Notes: generated by a model not told the origin, from the sequence alone. A DNA stretch of 64,000 bases from Curtobacterium sp. VKM Ac-2865 (GCF_015350905.1 NZ_JADKRZ010000004.1:325924-389923), one strand, 5' to 3'. Shown: positions 53,587-61,738, numbered from the stretch's first letter. Program-made: numbers and translations.

Positions 53587-54909
53587 TCACCAGCCCTTGA
53601 TGCCGAGCTGCTGGGCCTGCTGCACGACGTCCTGGTCGTACTGCTTGGCGCCGACGGCCGCGGTCGAGATGCCGGAGCCGACCTGCACGCAGATCTTCTC
53701 GAGGTTCGGGCCCTTGATCGGGGAGAGGAACTCGAGGGCCGGCGTGGCCTTGCTGTCGTCGATGTACTGCTGGAGGTCTCCGAGCATCGCCGGCACGTCG
53801 TCCGGCAGGGTGCACGTCGAGATGACGTACGGGCCACCGGGTGTGCCGGTGTCGTTCTGGATAGCGCAGCCCTTCGACGAGTTGACGAAGGCGATGAACT
53901 TCTTCGCCGCGGCGAGCTTGTCGCCCTCGGTCGTCTTCGGGATGTACAGGCCGTTCGGCTCCCAGATCGTCAGGGTGGTGTCGTCGGCGTCCTCGGCCGG
54001 CAGGGCGAAGGCGCCGATGTCGTCGACCGCGTCCGGGCTGTCCTGCTGCAGGGTGGAGATCGCGTTGGTCAGCATGGGGTACTGCGCCCCGGTGCCGTCG
54101 GCGAGCATCTTCAGGCCGTTCGCCTGGGTGGCCGAGGCGAAGTCCTGGTTCAGCAGGCCCTTCTCCTTGACCTCGGCGAGGTGGTCGAAGCCCGCCAGGG
54201 CCGGGTCCTTCGCGTAGGACTCCTTGTTGGCGGTGTACTTCGACGCCCAGTTCGCCTGCTGCGCCGTGATGTTGGCGAAGTCGCCGAGCACGAACAGCTG
54301 GCTGGTCCAGGTGTCGCCGTAGGTCTGGATGACCGGGGTGACCTTGCCGGCGTCCTTGATCGCCTCGCTGTTGCTGATGAACTCGTCCCACGTGGTGGGG
54401 ACCTTCAGCCCGAGGTCGGCGTAGACCTTCTTGTTGTACATGACCGCGCCGCCGAAGCTCGTGCCGATCGGGGCGCCGTACACGCCCTTGTCGGTGCTGA
54501 CGACCTTCGTGAACTGCTTGTCGACGTCCTTCGTCCAGCTCTGGTCGGACAGGTCCACGAGGGTGTTGTCCGGGTTGAGCGCCTGCATGAGCGACCCGGA
54601 GTTGTAGTTGAAGACGTCGGCCATCTCGCCGGTCGACAGCTGGGTCTTCACGAGGTTGTCGCCCTCGGTGCCCTGCGGTCGGGTGTCGAACTTGACCGTG
54701 ACGCCCGGGTTGGCCTTCTCGAACGCGGCGATGAGGGGCTTCGCGGTGGCGGCGGTCGCCGGGGAGTTGTCCGCCTGGTAGGTGATCTGGACCGTGCCGC
54801 CGCCGCCGGTGTCGGCCGAGCCGCCGGACGAACAGCCGGCGAGACCGCCGATGAGGACCGTGGCGCCGCCGATGGCGAGCAGCCGGGTGGTCAGGGAACG
54901 AGCTGACAT
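53587..54909 (-). CDS. carbohydrate ABC transporter substrate-binding lipoprotein
   Basis: A 440-residue lipoprotein of the CUT1/SBP_bac_1 family. The signal peptide ends in LAGC near residue 25, then a Ser/Gly linker and the fold VQITYQADNSPATAATAKPLIAAFEKANPGVTVKFD. Position as first gene of the rhamnose operon suggests binding of rhamnose or rhamnosyl oligosaccharides. The ATG at 54909 follows AGGAGG with 5-base spacing. That site lies in the loop of a small mRNA hairpin (54911-54926). Confidence 0.91.
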   Translation of the reverse strand: MSARSLTTRLLAIGGATVLIGGLAGCSSGGSADTGGGGTVQITYQADNSPATAATAKPLIAAFEKANPGVTVKFDTRPQGTEGDNLVKTQLSTGEMADVFNYNSGSLMQALNPDNTLVDLSDQSWTKDVDKQFTKVVSTDKGVYGAPIGTSFGGAVMYNKKVYADLGLKVPTTWDEFISNSEAIKDAGKVTPVIQTYGDTWTSQLFVLGDFANITAQQANWASKYTANKESYAKDPALAGFDHLAEVKEKGLLNQDFASATQANGLKMLADGTGAQYPMLTNAISTLQQDSPDAVDDIGAFALPAEDADDTTLTIWEPNGLYIPKTTEGDKLAAAKKFIAFVNSSKGCAIQNDTGTPGGPYVISTCTLPDDVPAMLGDLQQYIDDSKATPALEFLSPIKGPNLEKICVQVGSGISTAAVGAKQYDQDVVQQAQQLGIKGW

Positions 54910-54910
54910 C

Positions 54911-54926
54911 CTTACCTCCTCGTAAG
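54911..54926 (-). promoter_or_regulatory. ribosome binding site in a hairpin loop before the rhamnose operon
   Basis: On the mRNA, cttac and gtaag pair around gaggag, which is the core of the AGGAGG site for the binding-protein gene. Next to it, cccgggc-rich arms can fold as well. Such a hairpin could lower or adjust initiation; five pairs are weak alone. Confidence 0.35.
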
Positions 54927-54996
54927 GGCCCGGGTGGTGGGACGCCCGGGTGGAACGGACCCGACATCGCATCGTCGCGGTGCCCGGCTGGTGCTG

Positions 54997-55044
54997 TTAG
55001 AACGTTTCAATCGGAATGGAACCACGAGGATTGAAGCGTGTCAA
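54997..55044. promoter_or_regulatory. two candidate LacI-family operators before the rhamnose operon
   Basis: ttagaacgtttcaa (54997-55010; ttgaaacgttctaa on the other strand) and ttgaagcgtgtcaa (55031-55044) are related near-palindromes with a central CG, centres 34 bp apart, 88-135 bases upstream of the first gene. The second extends to gattga...tcaatc arms. Either LacI regulator encoded upstream could bind. Confidence 0.6.
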
Positions 55045-55078
55045 TCGGTGACGCGAGATCGGCGGGGGTGGGGTGTCG

Positions 55079-55211
55079 GTCGAATCCCGCGGAGGAGGTC
55101 GAATCGCGCGAGGAGGTCGATTCGCGCGGAGAGGTCGATTCGCGCGGAGAGGTCGATTCGCGCATAAGGGGTCGAATCCCGCGTGGGAGGTCGAATCGCG
55201 CTTAGGGAGTC
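55079..55211. repeat. seven tandem units of about 18-19 bp (gtcgaatcgcgc type)
   Basis: Seven head-to-tail units, each starting gtcga(a/t)tc(g/c)cgc followed by a variable purine-rich hexamer (ggagag, gaggag, gtggga, ataagg). Two central units are identical. The block fills the gap between the LacI gene at 55334 and the operators before the rhamnose operon. The gtcgattc half-units are themselves near-palindromic. No protein frame with a start and ribosome binding site was found across it. Confidence 0.85.
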
Positions 55212-55241
55212 GTTCGTTCCCCCCACCAACGCGCGGAACCG

Positions 55242-55324
55242 CTTCCCATCGCGGGCGTCATGGGAAGGATCGTGCAGATCGGGCACGGCACACCGCTCCC
55301 CATCGCGGGTGATGTGGGAAGGAA
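55242..55324. repeat. two copies of a ttcccatcgcggg hairpin-like motif
   Basis: Copy 1 (55242-55267) folds as cttcccat / atgggaag around cgcgggcgtc. Copy 2 (about 55297-55322) has tccccatcgcgggtgatgtgggaagga with imperfect pairing. They share ccatcgcggg at 55246 and 55300. They lie just after the LacI gene stop and may end its transcript. Confidence 0.6.
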
Positions 55325-55333
55325 CGCCCGCGG

Positions 55334-56449
55334 TCAGGGCTCCGTGCGCCGCAGGTCGCTCGAGCAGGCGGCATCCGCGCGGGCAGCCGCAGCAGTGGCA
55401 GCCGCCGCCGCAGCCGAGCGTCCGATCGTGCTCTCGCGGGGGACCAGCTCGCTGCCGATCACCACGGTCCGGTGCACGTGCGTGTCGGGGGCGTCGGTGA
55501 GCTCGGCGAGCAGCAGCTCCACGGCCGTGGCACCCATCTCGGCGCCGTGCATCGTCACCGAGGTGAGCGGCACCGCCCCGCCCCAGGCGATCGAGTTGTG
55601 GTCGCAGCCGGACACCGGGATGTCCTCGGGGACCCGGATGCCCGCGGCTCGGAGCTCGGTCACGACCGCCATCGCGAGCAGGTCGGTCACCCCGAGGACC
55701 CCGTCGGGCCGTTCGTCTGCCCGCATCCGTGCGATCCGGGCGCCGGCGTCAGTGCCTCCCGGTGGGTCGATGTCCCCGGCGTCGACGTCGACCAGGGTCA
55801 CCCCGGGGTGGGCTGCGACGGCGCGCAGGACCCCGGCCCGCCGCCGGTGCACGGGTTGGAGCTCGCCGCGGGCGCTGACGAACCCGATGCGTCGACACCC
55901 CTGGGCGATGAGGTGCTCGGTGGCGATGAAGCCCGCCTGCTCGTTGTCCACGACGACGGAGCAGGCGTCGACTTCCGCGGGTTCGTGGTTGACGTAGACG
56001 ACGGGTCGGCCGTGGCGGCGGGTGCGTTCCACCTGGTCGCGGGAGTCGGTCATCGTGGCGAGCAGGATCCCCGCGACACGGGAGCTCTCGAGGGACGCCA
56101 GGTGGTCGCCCTGCGCGCTGAGGTCGTCCTCGCTGCTGGTGATGAGCAGGGTGCGGTCCTGGGTGCGGGCGGCGAGCTGGGCACCGCTGACCATGTCGCT
56201 GAACAGCGAGTTGCGGAGCGACATCACGACGAGGCCGATCGCGCTGCTGCTGCCGGACACCAGGGCTCTCGCGTTGCGGTCCGGTGTGTACCCGAGGTCG
56301 GCGATCGCGGCGTGGACCCGGTCGGCCGTGGCCGGGCGGACCCGCTCCGGGTGGTTCAGCACGTTGGAGACCGTGGCCAGCGACACCCCGGCCCGCGCGG
56401 CGACGTGGTGGACGCTCGGTGGCCCGTCACGACGCGGGGGCTGGACCAT
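55334..56449 (-). CDS. LacI-family transcriptional regulator (rhamnose region, 1)
   Basis: A 371-residue regulator. Helix-turn-helix at residues 12-58 (SVHHVAARAGVSLATVSNVLNHPERVRPAT), sensor domain to about residue 345 (VSGCDHNSIAWGGAVPLTSVTM). The C-terminus carries an extra tail of mostly Ala (SAAAAAATAAAARADAAC), unusual for LacI proteins. Start ATG at 56449. It lies directly upstream, on the same strand, of the rhamnose operon and is a candidate repressor for the two sites at 54997 and 55031. Confidence 0.88.
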   Translation of the reverse strand: MVQPPRRDGPPSVHHVAARAGVSLATVSNVLNHPERVRPATADRVHAAIADLGYTPDRNARALVSGSSSAIGLVVMSLRNSLFSDMVSGAQLAARTQDRTLLITSSEDDLSAQGDHLASLESSRVAGILLATMTDSRDQVERTRRHGRPVVYVNHEPAEVDACSVVVDNEQAGFIATEHLIAQGCRRIGFVSARGELQPVHRRRAGVLRAVAAHPGVTLVDVDAGDIDPPGGTDAGARIARMRADERPDGVLGVTDLLAMAVVTELRAAGIRVPEDIPVSGCDHNSIAWGGAVPLTSVTMHGAEMGATAVELLLAELTDAPDTHVHRTVVIGSELVPRESTIGRSAAAAAATAAAARADAACSSDLRRTEP

Positions 56450-56503
56450 CCCCTGATCGTAGACGGAGCGCACGACGCCGCCTGGCAGCGCGGACGCAGC
56501 CGG

Positions 56504-57514
56504 TCAGCGGTCCCGGACGGTCGACTGCCGGACGACGAGCTCCGGCGTGAACTCCACCTGTTCCAGCTCGATGTCCTGCCCCTGCTCGACCTGCCGCACC
56601 AGCAGGTCGATCGCCCGTCGGCCGAGGTCCTGCGCCGGCTGCCGGACCGACGTCAGGGGCACGACGGCCGCCTCGGCGAACGCGATGTCGTCGTAGCCGA
56701 CGATGGCGATCTCGTCCGGCACGGCGACGGACCCGCGCATGACGAAGGCCTGCTCGAGCCCCACCGCGACCAGGTCGTTCGCGGCGAACACGGCGTCCGG
56801 GCGCTCGGACGCCGGTCGGCGCTGGAGCTCCTCGCCGACGCGACGGCCCTCGAGCACGGACAGGGACGTCGTCGGCAGCACCTCGAGGGACGCACCTGCG
56901 GCGGTGGTCGCGGCGAGGGCACCCGCGTGCCGGTCGACGACCTGGCGGATGCCGAACGGACCGCCGACGTACGCGATCCGGCGCCGACCGATCGCGAGCA
57001 GGTGCTCGACCGCGATCCGACCGCCCGCGACGTCGTCGACGGAGACGGAGGCGAACGGTTCGTCGTCGGCGCGGCGGTCGACGAGCACGACGGCGGTGCC
57101 CTGGTCGCGGAGCCGTGCGAGCCGGGAGAGGTCGTCACCGGCGGGGGAGATGAGCAGCCCGGCGACCCGGCGCTCCTCGAACAGGTCGACGTAGGTGCGT
57201 TCCCGGTCGGTGGACTCGTCCGAGTTGCCGATCAGGACCGCGAGGCCCTTCGACATCGCGGCGTCCTCGGCTCCGCGGGCGACGTCCGTGAAGAACGGGT
57301 TGCCGCCGTCGAGCACGATGAGCCCGACCGTGGAGCTGCGACCGGCACGGAGCTGGCGGGCGGAGTCGTTCCGCACGAAGCCGAGCTCGGCGATGGCGGC
57401 CTGCACCCGGACGACGGTGCCGGGGGCGACCTTCTCCGGGCGGTTCAGCACGTTCGACACCGTGCCGAGGGACACACCGGCGAGCGCCGCGACCTCTCGA
57501 ACACTCACCGTCAT
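56504..57514 (-). CDS. LacI-family transcriptional regulator (rhamnose region, 2)
   Basis: A 336-residue LacI-family protein of normal length. Helix-turn-helix at residues 3-50 (VSVREVAALAGVSLGTVSNVLNRPEKVAPGT), sensor domain ending IAIVGYDDIAFAEAAVVPLTSVRQP. The two neighbouring regulators share the TVSNVLN recognition region, so they may bind similar sites. It lies 54 bases before the other regulator on the same strand. Which of them senses rhamnose is not visible. Confidence 0.88.
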   Translation of the reverse strand: MTVSVREVAALAGVSLGTVSNVLNRPEKVAPGTVVRVQAAIAELGFVRNDSARQLRAGRSSTVGLIVLDGGNPFFTDVARGAEDAAMSKGLAVLIGNSDESTDRERTYVDLFEERRVAGLLISPAGDDLSRLARLRDQGTAVVLVDRRADDEPFASVSVDDVAGGRIAVEHLLAIGRRRIAYVGGPFGIRQVVDRHAGALAATTAAGASLEVLPTTSLSVLEGRRVGEELQRRPASERPDAVFAANDLVAVGLEQAFVMRGSVAVPDEIAIVGYDDIAFAEAAVVPLTSVRQPAQDLGRRAIDLLVRQVEQGQDIELEQVEFTPELVVRQSTVRDR

Positions 57515-57555
57515 GCGGTCATCCTGACAGCTGGAGCGCCGCGCCGCGCGGGGCG

Positions 57556-58062
57556 TCAGTCGGTGCGGAGGGTGTCGCCCGCGTCGGCGGCGACCGGGTC
57601 CTTCGTGGTCCACCCGTACCAGCGGCCGTCGACCTCGGCCGTGGCGCGGCCGTCCCCGCAGGTGAGCAGGCCGGTCGTGGGCAGGCTGTCGGGCAGGAAC
57701 CCGGCGGACATCGCGGGGCCGCCGTGGGGGCCGTCGAGGGGCGTGCAGGCAGCGGTGTCGACGCCCGAGGCGGAGTCGAAGGCGATGACGTACCCGGGCT
57801 CCTCGGTGTCGAGCCGGACGTCGATGTCCTTCGCGTCCTCGGGGACCCAGGCCGGCATGAACCAGGCCATGTCCTTCGAGTTCGCCTTCGACGGGGCGTC
57901 GGAGTACGTGTCGTAGTGGTGCTGCTGTTCCTTCTGGTACGGCTCCAGCAGGCTGCACCCGGTGAGGGTGGCGACGATGAGGCCCATCCCGAGGACGGCG
58001 AGCCCGGAGGTCAGGGCGGAGCGCTCGGAACGGGTGGTGGCGGAGGAGGCGTGCTTGGTCAT
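57556..58062 (-). CDS. lipoprotein of unknown function
   Basis: A 168-residue secreted lipoprotein. The signal peptide SGLAVLGMGLIVATLTGC carries a lipobox with Cys near residue 36. The mature part has three more cysteines (TAACTPL, LLTCGDG) and aromatic motifs (MAWFMPAWVPEDAKDIDVRLDTEEPGYVIAFD, GRWYGWTTKDP). Similar lipoproteins are common in Microbacteriaceae without known role. It lies upstream of the LacI genes on the same strand. Confidence 0.75.
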   Translation of the reverse strand: MTKHASSATTRSERSALTSGLAVLGMGLIVATLTGCSLLEPYQKEQQHHYDTYSDAPSKANSKDMAWFMPAWVPEDAKDIDVRLDTEEPGYVIAFDSASGVDTAACTPLDGPHGGPAMSAGFLPDSLPTTGLLTCGDGRATAEVDGRWYGWTTKDPVAADAGDTLRTD

Positions 58063-58173
58063 GAGACCATCCTCGAACCGACATGCGGCCGGTGGAATAC
58101 AGCCGTCACCCGCTTCGGTGGTGGGGTTGTCCCCCCGTCGGCGTCGGAGGTGCCGCCCCGGTGTCGCGACGGT

Positions 58174-58209
58174 CCCACCGGACTGGAGGCGCGCCTCCAG
58201 TCCGGTGGG
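58174..58209. terminator. 36-bp perfect palindrome after the DUF4832 gene
   Basis: cccaccggactggaggcg and its exact complement are joined without a spacer at 58174-58209, six bases beyond the DUF4832 stop (minus strand). It carries the ggaggc/gcctcc motif seen in the hairpins at 5011, 5074, 30159 and 40268, and should end transcription of the DUF4832 gene. Confidence 0.82.
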
Positions 58210-58215
58210 TCGGCG

Positions 58216-59655
58216 TCAGCGACCGACGGTGACGGTCTGGTCGAGCTGGTTCCGACCTGTCTTCGCGTCCCAGGTGCCGACGTTCGCGGTCTGGACCGCG
58301 AAGTCCGGGTTGCCGGCGGTGCTCCGCTCGGCTGCCGGCAGGGCCAGCGCGAGGGACCAGGTGCCCTTCGGCAGGCCGCGCAGCGGTGCCGACACGGTGA
58401 CGGTCTTGCCGGGCTGCCAGGAGCGGACGTCCGTGCGCACCGGCACCGAGACGGTGCGCTTGCCGTTGGTCAGGACGACCTGCACGGGGCGGGCGTTGTA
58501 CGGAGCGGCCCAGCCGTCGTTGCGGACCGAGACCGAGACGGACGGGGTGCGGCCGGTGGTGACCGTGCTCTTCGTCATGGTGAAGCGGTAGCCCAGACGC
58601 TTGGCGGTCTCGGTCATCCCGGCGTCACCCCACGTGGCGAGCACGTCCTGGTTGTAGTCCAGGTTGAGGTAGCTGTAGTGGTACTTCGCCATCTCAGCGG
58701 AAGCCGACGGGAACTCGGACCGCGGCGGGTTCACCGTGCAGGTCTCACCACCGACGGGCACGTACCGCGAGTCCGCCGCCAGGTAGTCCTGGTCGAGCGA
58801 GAGCGGGTCGGACAGGAACGTGCCGAAGTCGTCGGGCGAGGCCAGGAAGCAGTCGTTGTGGTGACCGACGCGCGACTTCGCCGAGCCGTCGTGGGCCTGG
58901 GCCGGCGTGAGTGCACCGGCCGTGCCGGACGGCAGACCGAGTGCTGCCTGCTTCGTGGCCATCGTGCGGACCTGCACCGAGCGGCTCGTGGGGAGCGCGG
59001 CGAGTTCTGCGCGCAGCACCTGACGGCGTGCGGCCTGGTCGGCCTCGGTCAGGACGCCGGGGTTCGACGGGTCGCTGGCGAAGTGGTCGGTGTAGTAGCC
59101 CTCGCCCCACAGGCCGATGAAGCCCTCCTGCAGGGTCGGGATCACGTCGGCGTTGCGGCGGAGGAGCGGCGTGAGCTGCTTGATGTGTCCGAGCACGGTC
59201 GGCAGGTCGGCGTCGCCGTACGGTGCCGAGTACGGGTAGTCGCCGCCCTGGACGTAGGCGAAGCGGGTGATGACGCCGACGCCGGCCTGGCGCGCGGTGT
59301 CGTAGTCCCGCTGCACGAGCTTCAGCCAGGCGGGGTCGAGCCGGGTCTGGTCGACGAACTTCTCCATGTAGAACACGCGCACGATCTGCGTGACGCCCTC
59401 GGCGCGGTACGAGCGCAGCGTCGCGAGGTCGAGCGGCGTGTAGCCGGTGCCGTCCGCGCGGTAGTGCGTCGCCGTCGTGTGGTCGAAGCCACGCTCCGGG
59501 TTCGGGATCACGGCGTTGCTCGCCGTGTAGGAGACCGTCGACGAGTGCGTCGGTGGTCGGTGCGTCGCGGTCGCCGCGGAGGCGGCGGTCGGGACGGCGA
59601 GCGTCAGAGCGGCAGCGGCTGCGACAGCCCCCGCGACGATGCGGTGGTGGAGCAT
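58216..59655 (-). CDS. secreted DUF4832/DUF4874 protein
   Basis: A 479-residue exported protein with a signal peptide (residues 1-28, AAAALTLAVPTAASA). Residues 45-200 match DUF4874 (IPNPERGFDHTTATHY, VRVFYMEKFVDQTRLDPAWL, TRFAYVQGGDYPYSAPYGD, EGFIGLWGEGYYTDHF), a TIM-barrel-like module. DUF4832 covers about 220-470 (SRVGHHNDCFLASPDDFGTFL, YSYLNLDYNQDVL) with a beta-sandwich end. The family is suspected to act on carbohydrates; no enzyme activity is established. ATG at 59655. A ggtcacgcgtggacc near-palindrome lies upstream at 59673-59687. Confidence 0.82.
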   Translation of the reverse strand: MLHHRIVAGAVAAAAALTLAVPTAASAATATHRPPTHSSTVSYTASNAVIPNPERGFDHTTATHYRADGTGYTPLDLATLRSYRAEGVTQIVRVFYMEKFVDQTRLDPAWLKLVQRDYDTARQAGVGVITRFAYVQGGDYPYSAPYGDADLPTVLGHIKQLTPLLRRNADVIPTLQEGFIGLWGEGYYTDHFASDPSNPGVLTEADQAARRQVLRAELAALPTSRSVQVRTMATKQAALGLPSGTAGALTPAQAHDGSAKSRVGHHNDCFLASPDDFGTFLSDPLSLDQDYLAADSRYVPVGGETCTVNPPRSEFPSASAEMAKYHYSYLNLDYNQDVLATWGDAGMTETAKRLGYRFTMTKSTVTTGRTPSVSVSVRNDGWAAPYNARPVQVVLTNGKRTVSVPVRTDVRSWQPGKTVTVSAPLRGLPKGTWSLALALPAAERSTAGNPDFAVQTANVGTWDAKTGRNQLDQTVTVGR

Positions 59656-59774
59656 GGAGGAGACCCCTTCTCGGTCACGCGTGGACCTCGACACCGCGAC
59701 CCCTGATCGCGGCGGTCCTGCGTGATTCTGATGTGAAGGTACGTCAACCGATCAGAAGTGCGCAAGAGCAGTCA

Positions 59775-60773
59775 TCATCTCGGGATGGTGGACAGGGCCT
59801 CCGCGGCACCCTCGGCGTCCTCGCGGGTGACGTCGAGGTGCGTGACGACGCGGATCTTCGTCCGGCCGAGCTGCATCAGCCGCACACCGCGCGCTGCGGC
59901 CTCGGCGACGAACGCCGGCGGGTCGGTGACCTCGGCGAAGACGATGTTCGTGTCGACCGTCGCGGGGTCGACCCCGAGCGCGCCGGCGAGCAGCCGCGCG
60001 TGGGCGTGGTCGTCGGCGAGCCGCTCGACGTGGTGCCGCAGGGCGAACCGTCCGGCGGCCGCCATCATGCCCGTCTGCCGCATGCCCCCGCCGTAGCGCT
60101 TGCGCCAGATCCGGGCGGCGGCGACGTGCTCGGTGGAGCCGACCAGCACCGACCCGACGGGTGCGCCGAGGCCCTTCGACAGGCACACGGAGACCGTGTC
60201 GAAGCCGTCGGCGAGCTCGGCGAGCGGGCGGCCCGAGGCGACGTGCGCGTTCCACAGGCGCGCGCCGTCGAGGTGCAGGGCGATGCCGTGCTCGCGCGCG
60301 AAGGTCTGCACGGCGAGCACCTCGTCCTGCGGCTGCACCGTCCCGCCACCGAAGTTGTGCGTGTTCTCGAGGGCGATGGCGGTCGTCGACACCGAGTAGG
60401 CGCCGGCGTTCGGCTCGGCGATGTCCCGCACGGCACCGGCCACGAGCCGGCCGTGCTCCGACGCCCACGTCCGCGTCGTGATGCCGGAGAAGACCGCGGC
60501 GGCACCGAGCTCGGCGCGGACCACGTGCGCCTGCACGTCGGCGACGAGCTCCTCGCCAGGACCGACCAGCAGCCGGAGCCCGAGCTGGTTGGCCATCGAG
60601 CCGGACGGGGTGAAGAGCCCCGCCGGGTGTCCGAGCAGCGCGGCGACGTCCTGCTCGAGGCGGGTGGTCTCCGGGTCCTCGCCGTAGACGTCGTCGCCGA
60701 CCTCGGCGTCGAGCATCGCGGCGCGCATCGCGGGGGTGGGGCGGGTCACGGTGTCGGAGCGCAGGTCGATCAC
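59775..60773 (-). CDS. ltaE: low-specificity L-threonine aldolase
   Basis: A 332-residue PLP enzyme splitting L-threonine or allo-threonine into glycine and acetaldehyde. DLRSDTVTRPTPAMRAAM opens the protein; GDDVYGEDPET, HLDGARLWNA with the PLP-binding Asp, and SVCLSKGLGAPVGS with the PLP lysine are standard. The GTG start at 60773 is directly before the conserved N-terminus. It is divergent from the phosphoesterase gene with 50 bases between. Confidence 0.93.
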   Translation of the reverse strand: MIDLRSDTVTRPTPAMRAAMLDAEVGDDVYGEDPETTRLEQDVAALLGHPAGLFTPSGSMANQLGLRLLVGPGEELVADVQAHVVRAELGAAAVFSGITTRTWASEHGRLVAGAVRDIAEPNAGAYSVSTTAIALENTHNFGGGTVQPQDEVLAVQTFAREHGIALHLDGARLWNAHVASGRPLAELADGFDTVSVCLSKGLGAPVGSVLVGSTEHVAAARIWRKRYGGGMRQTGMMAAAGRFALRHHVERLADDHAHARLLAGALGVDPATVDTNIVFAEVTDPPAFVAEAAARGVRLMQLGRTKIRVVTHLDVTREDAEGAAEALSTIPR

Positions 60774-60823
60774 CCCGACAACGCTATCGGCTGGCGTCGG
60801 GCACCGCGGCTAGCGTTGGCGCC

Positions 60824-61738
60824 ATGCAGCCACCCGTTCCCGGAACCCTCCGCATCCTGCACCTGTCCGACACCCACCTGACGGGTGACGGCACCCTCCA
60901 CCAGGGCACCGTCGACACCACCGCGGCGCTCGAGACCCTGCTGCACCGGCTCGAGGTCGTCGAGGGCGTGGGGCTCGTCGTCGTGTCGGGCGACCTGTCC
61001 GAGGACGGCTCACGGGCGTCGTACCAGGCACTGCGCGACCGGGTCGGGGACTGGGCCACACGACACGGTGCCGCACTCGTGGTCGTGCCGGGCAACCACG
61101 ACCAGCGCGAGGGCTTCCGGCAGGTGCTCGCGAACGGGCACGTGCTGGGCGAGGGCGGCTCGCCGCTCATGCACACGCTCGAGCACCAGCCGCCGACGGT
61201 CCCGGTGTGCGGGCAGTCGACGGTCGCCGGGCGTCGGGTCGTCACCGTCGACACGAGCGTCCCCGGTGCCGGGTACGGGGAGATCAGCGCCGAGTCGCTC
61301 GACCACCTCCGCACAGCGCTCGCCGGGGATCCAGCAGCCCACGGCTCGGTCGTCGTGCTGCACCACCCGCCGCTGCCCGCCCCGACCGCCCTGCACGCTG
61401 CCCTGCGGCTGCAGAACCCGGGTGACCTGGCCGACGCGGTGCGGGGGACCGACGTGCGGGTCGTCCTCGCCGGCCACTACCACCACCACTCCGCGGGGTC
61501 GGTCGGTGGCGTGCCGGTGCTCGTCGCGCCGGGCGTCGCGAACGACACCGACGTCATCGGTCCGTACGGCGAGGAGTCGGCCTACGTGGGCACCGGTGCG
61601 CTGATCGTCGACCTCGCCGAGGACGGCACCCTCTGGTCGACGCCGGTGCGGGTACCCGTGGCCGACTCGGACACGATCGCGGTGCACCACGACGCGGCCT
61701 CGGTGGCGCGGATCATCGACGTGGCCGGAGCGCACTGA
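60824..61738 (+). CDS. metallophosphoesterase (CpdA-like)
   Basis: A 304-residue two-metal phosphoesterase. All five calcineurin-type motifs are visible: SDTHL near residue 16, SGDLSEDG, GNHD near residue 87, VVLHHPPLP and AGHYHHH. The arrangement is that of the CpdA/class III phosphodiesterases, which cleave cyclic AMP or related phosphodiesters; the real substrate is unknown. Start ATG at 60824. Confidence 0.88.
   Translation: MQPPVPGTLRILHLSDTHLTGDGTLHQGTVDTTAALETLLHRLEVVEGVGLVVVSGDLSEDGSRASYQALRDRVGDWATRHGAALVVVPGNHDQREGFRQVLANGHVLGEGGSPLMHTLEHQPPTVPVCGQSTVAGRRVVTVDTSVPGAGYGEISAESLDHLRTALAGDPAAHGSVVVLHHPPLPAPTALHAALRLQNPGDLADAVRGTDVRVVLAGHYHHHSAGSVGGVPVLVAPGVANDTDVIGPYGEESAYVGTGALIVDLAEDGTLWSTPVRVPVADSDTIAVHHDAASVARIIDVAGAH

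Noticed and set aside
55079-55211. CRISPR array
   Set aside because: Units are only 18-19 bp with no unique 30-base spacers, repeats vary, and no cas gene is near.
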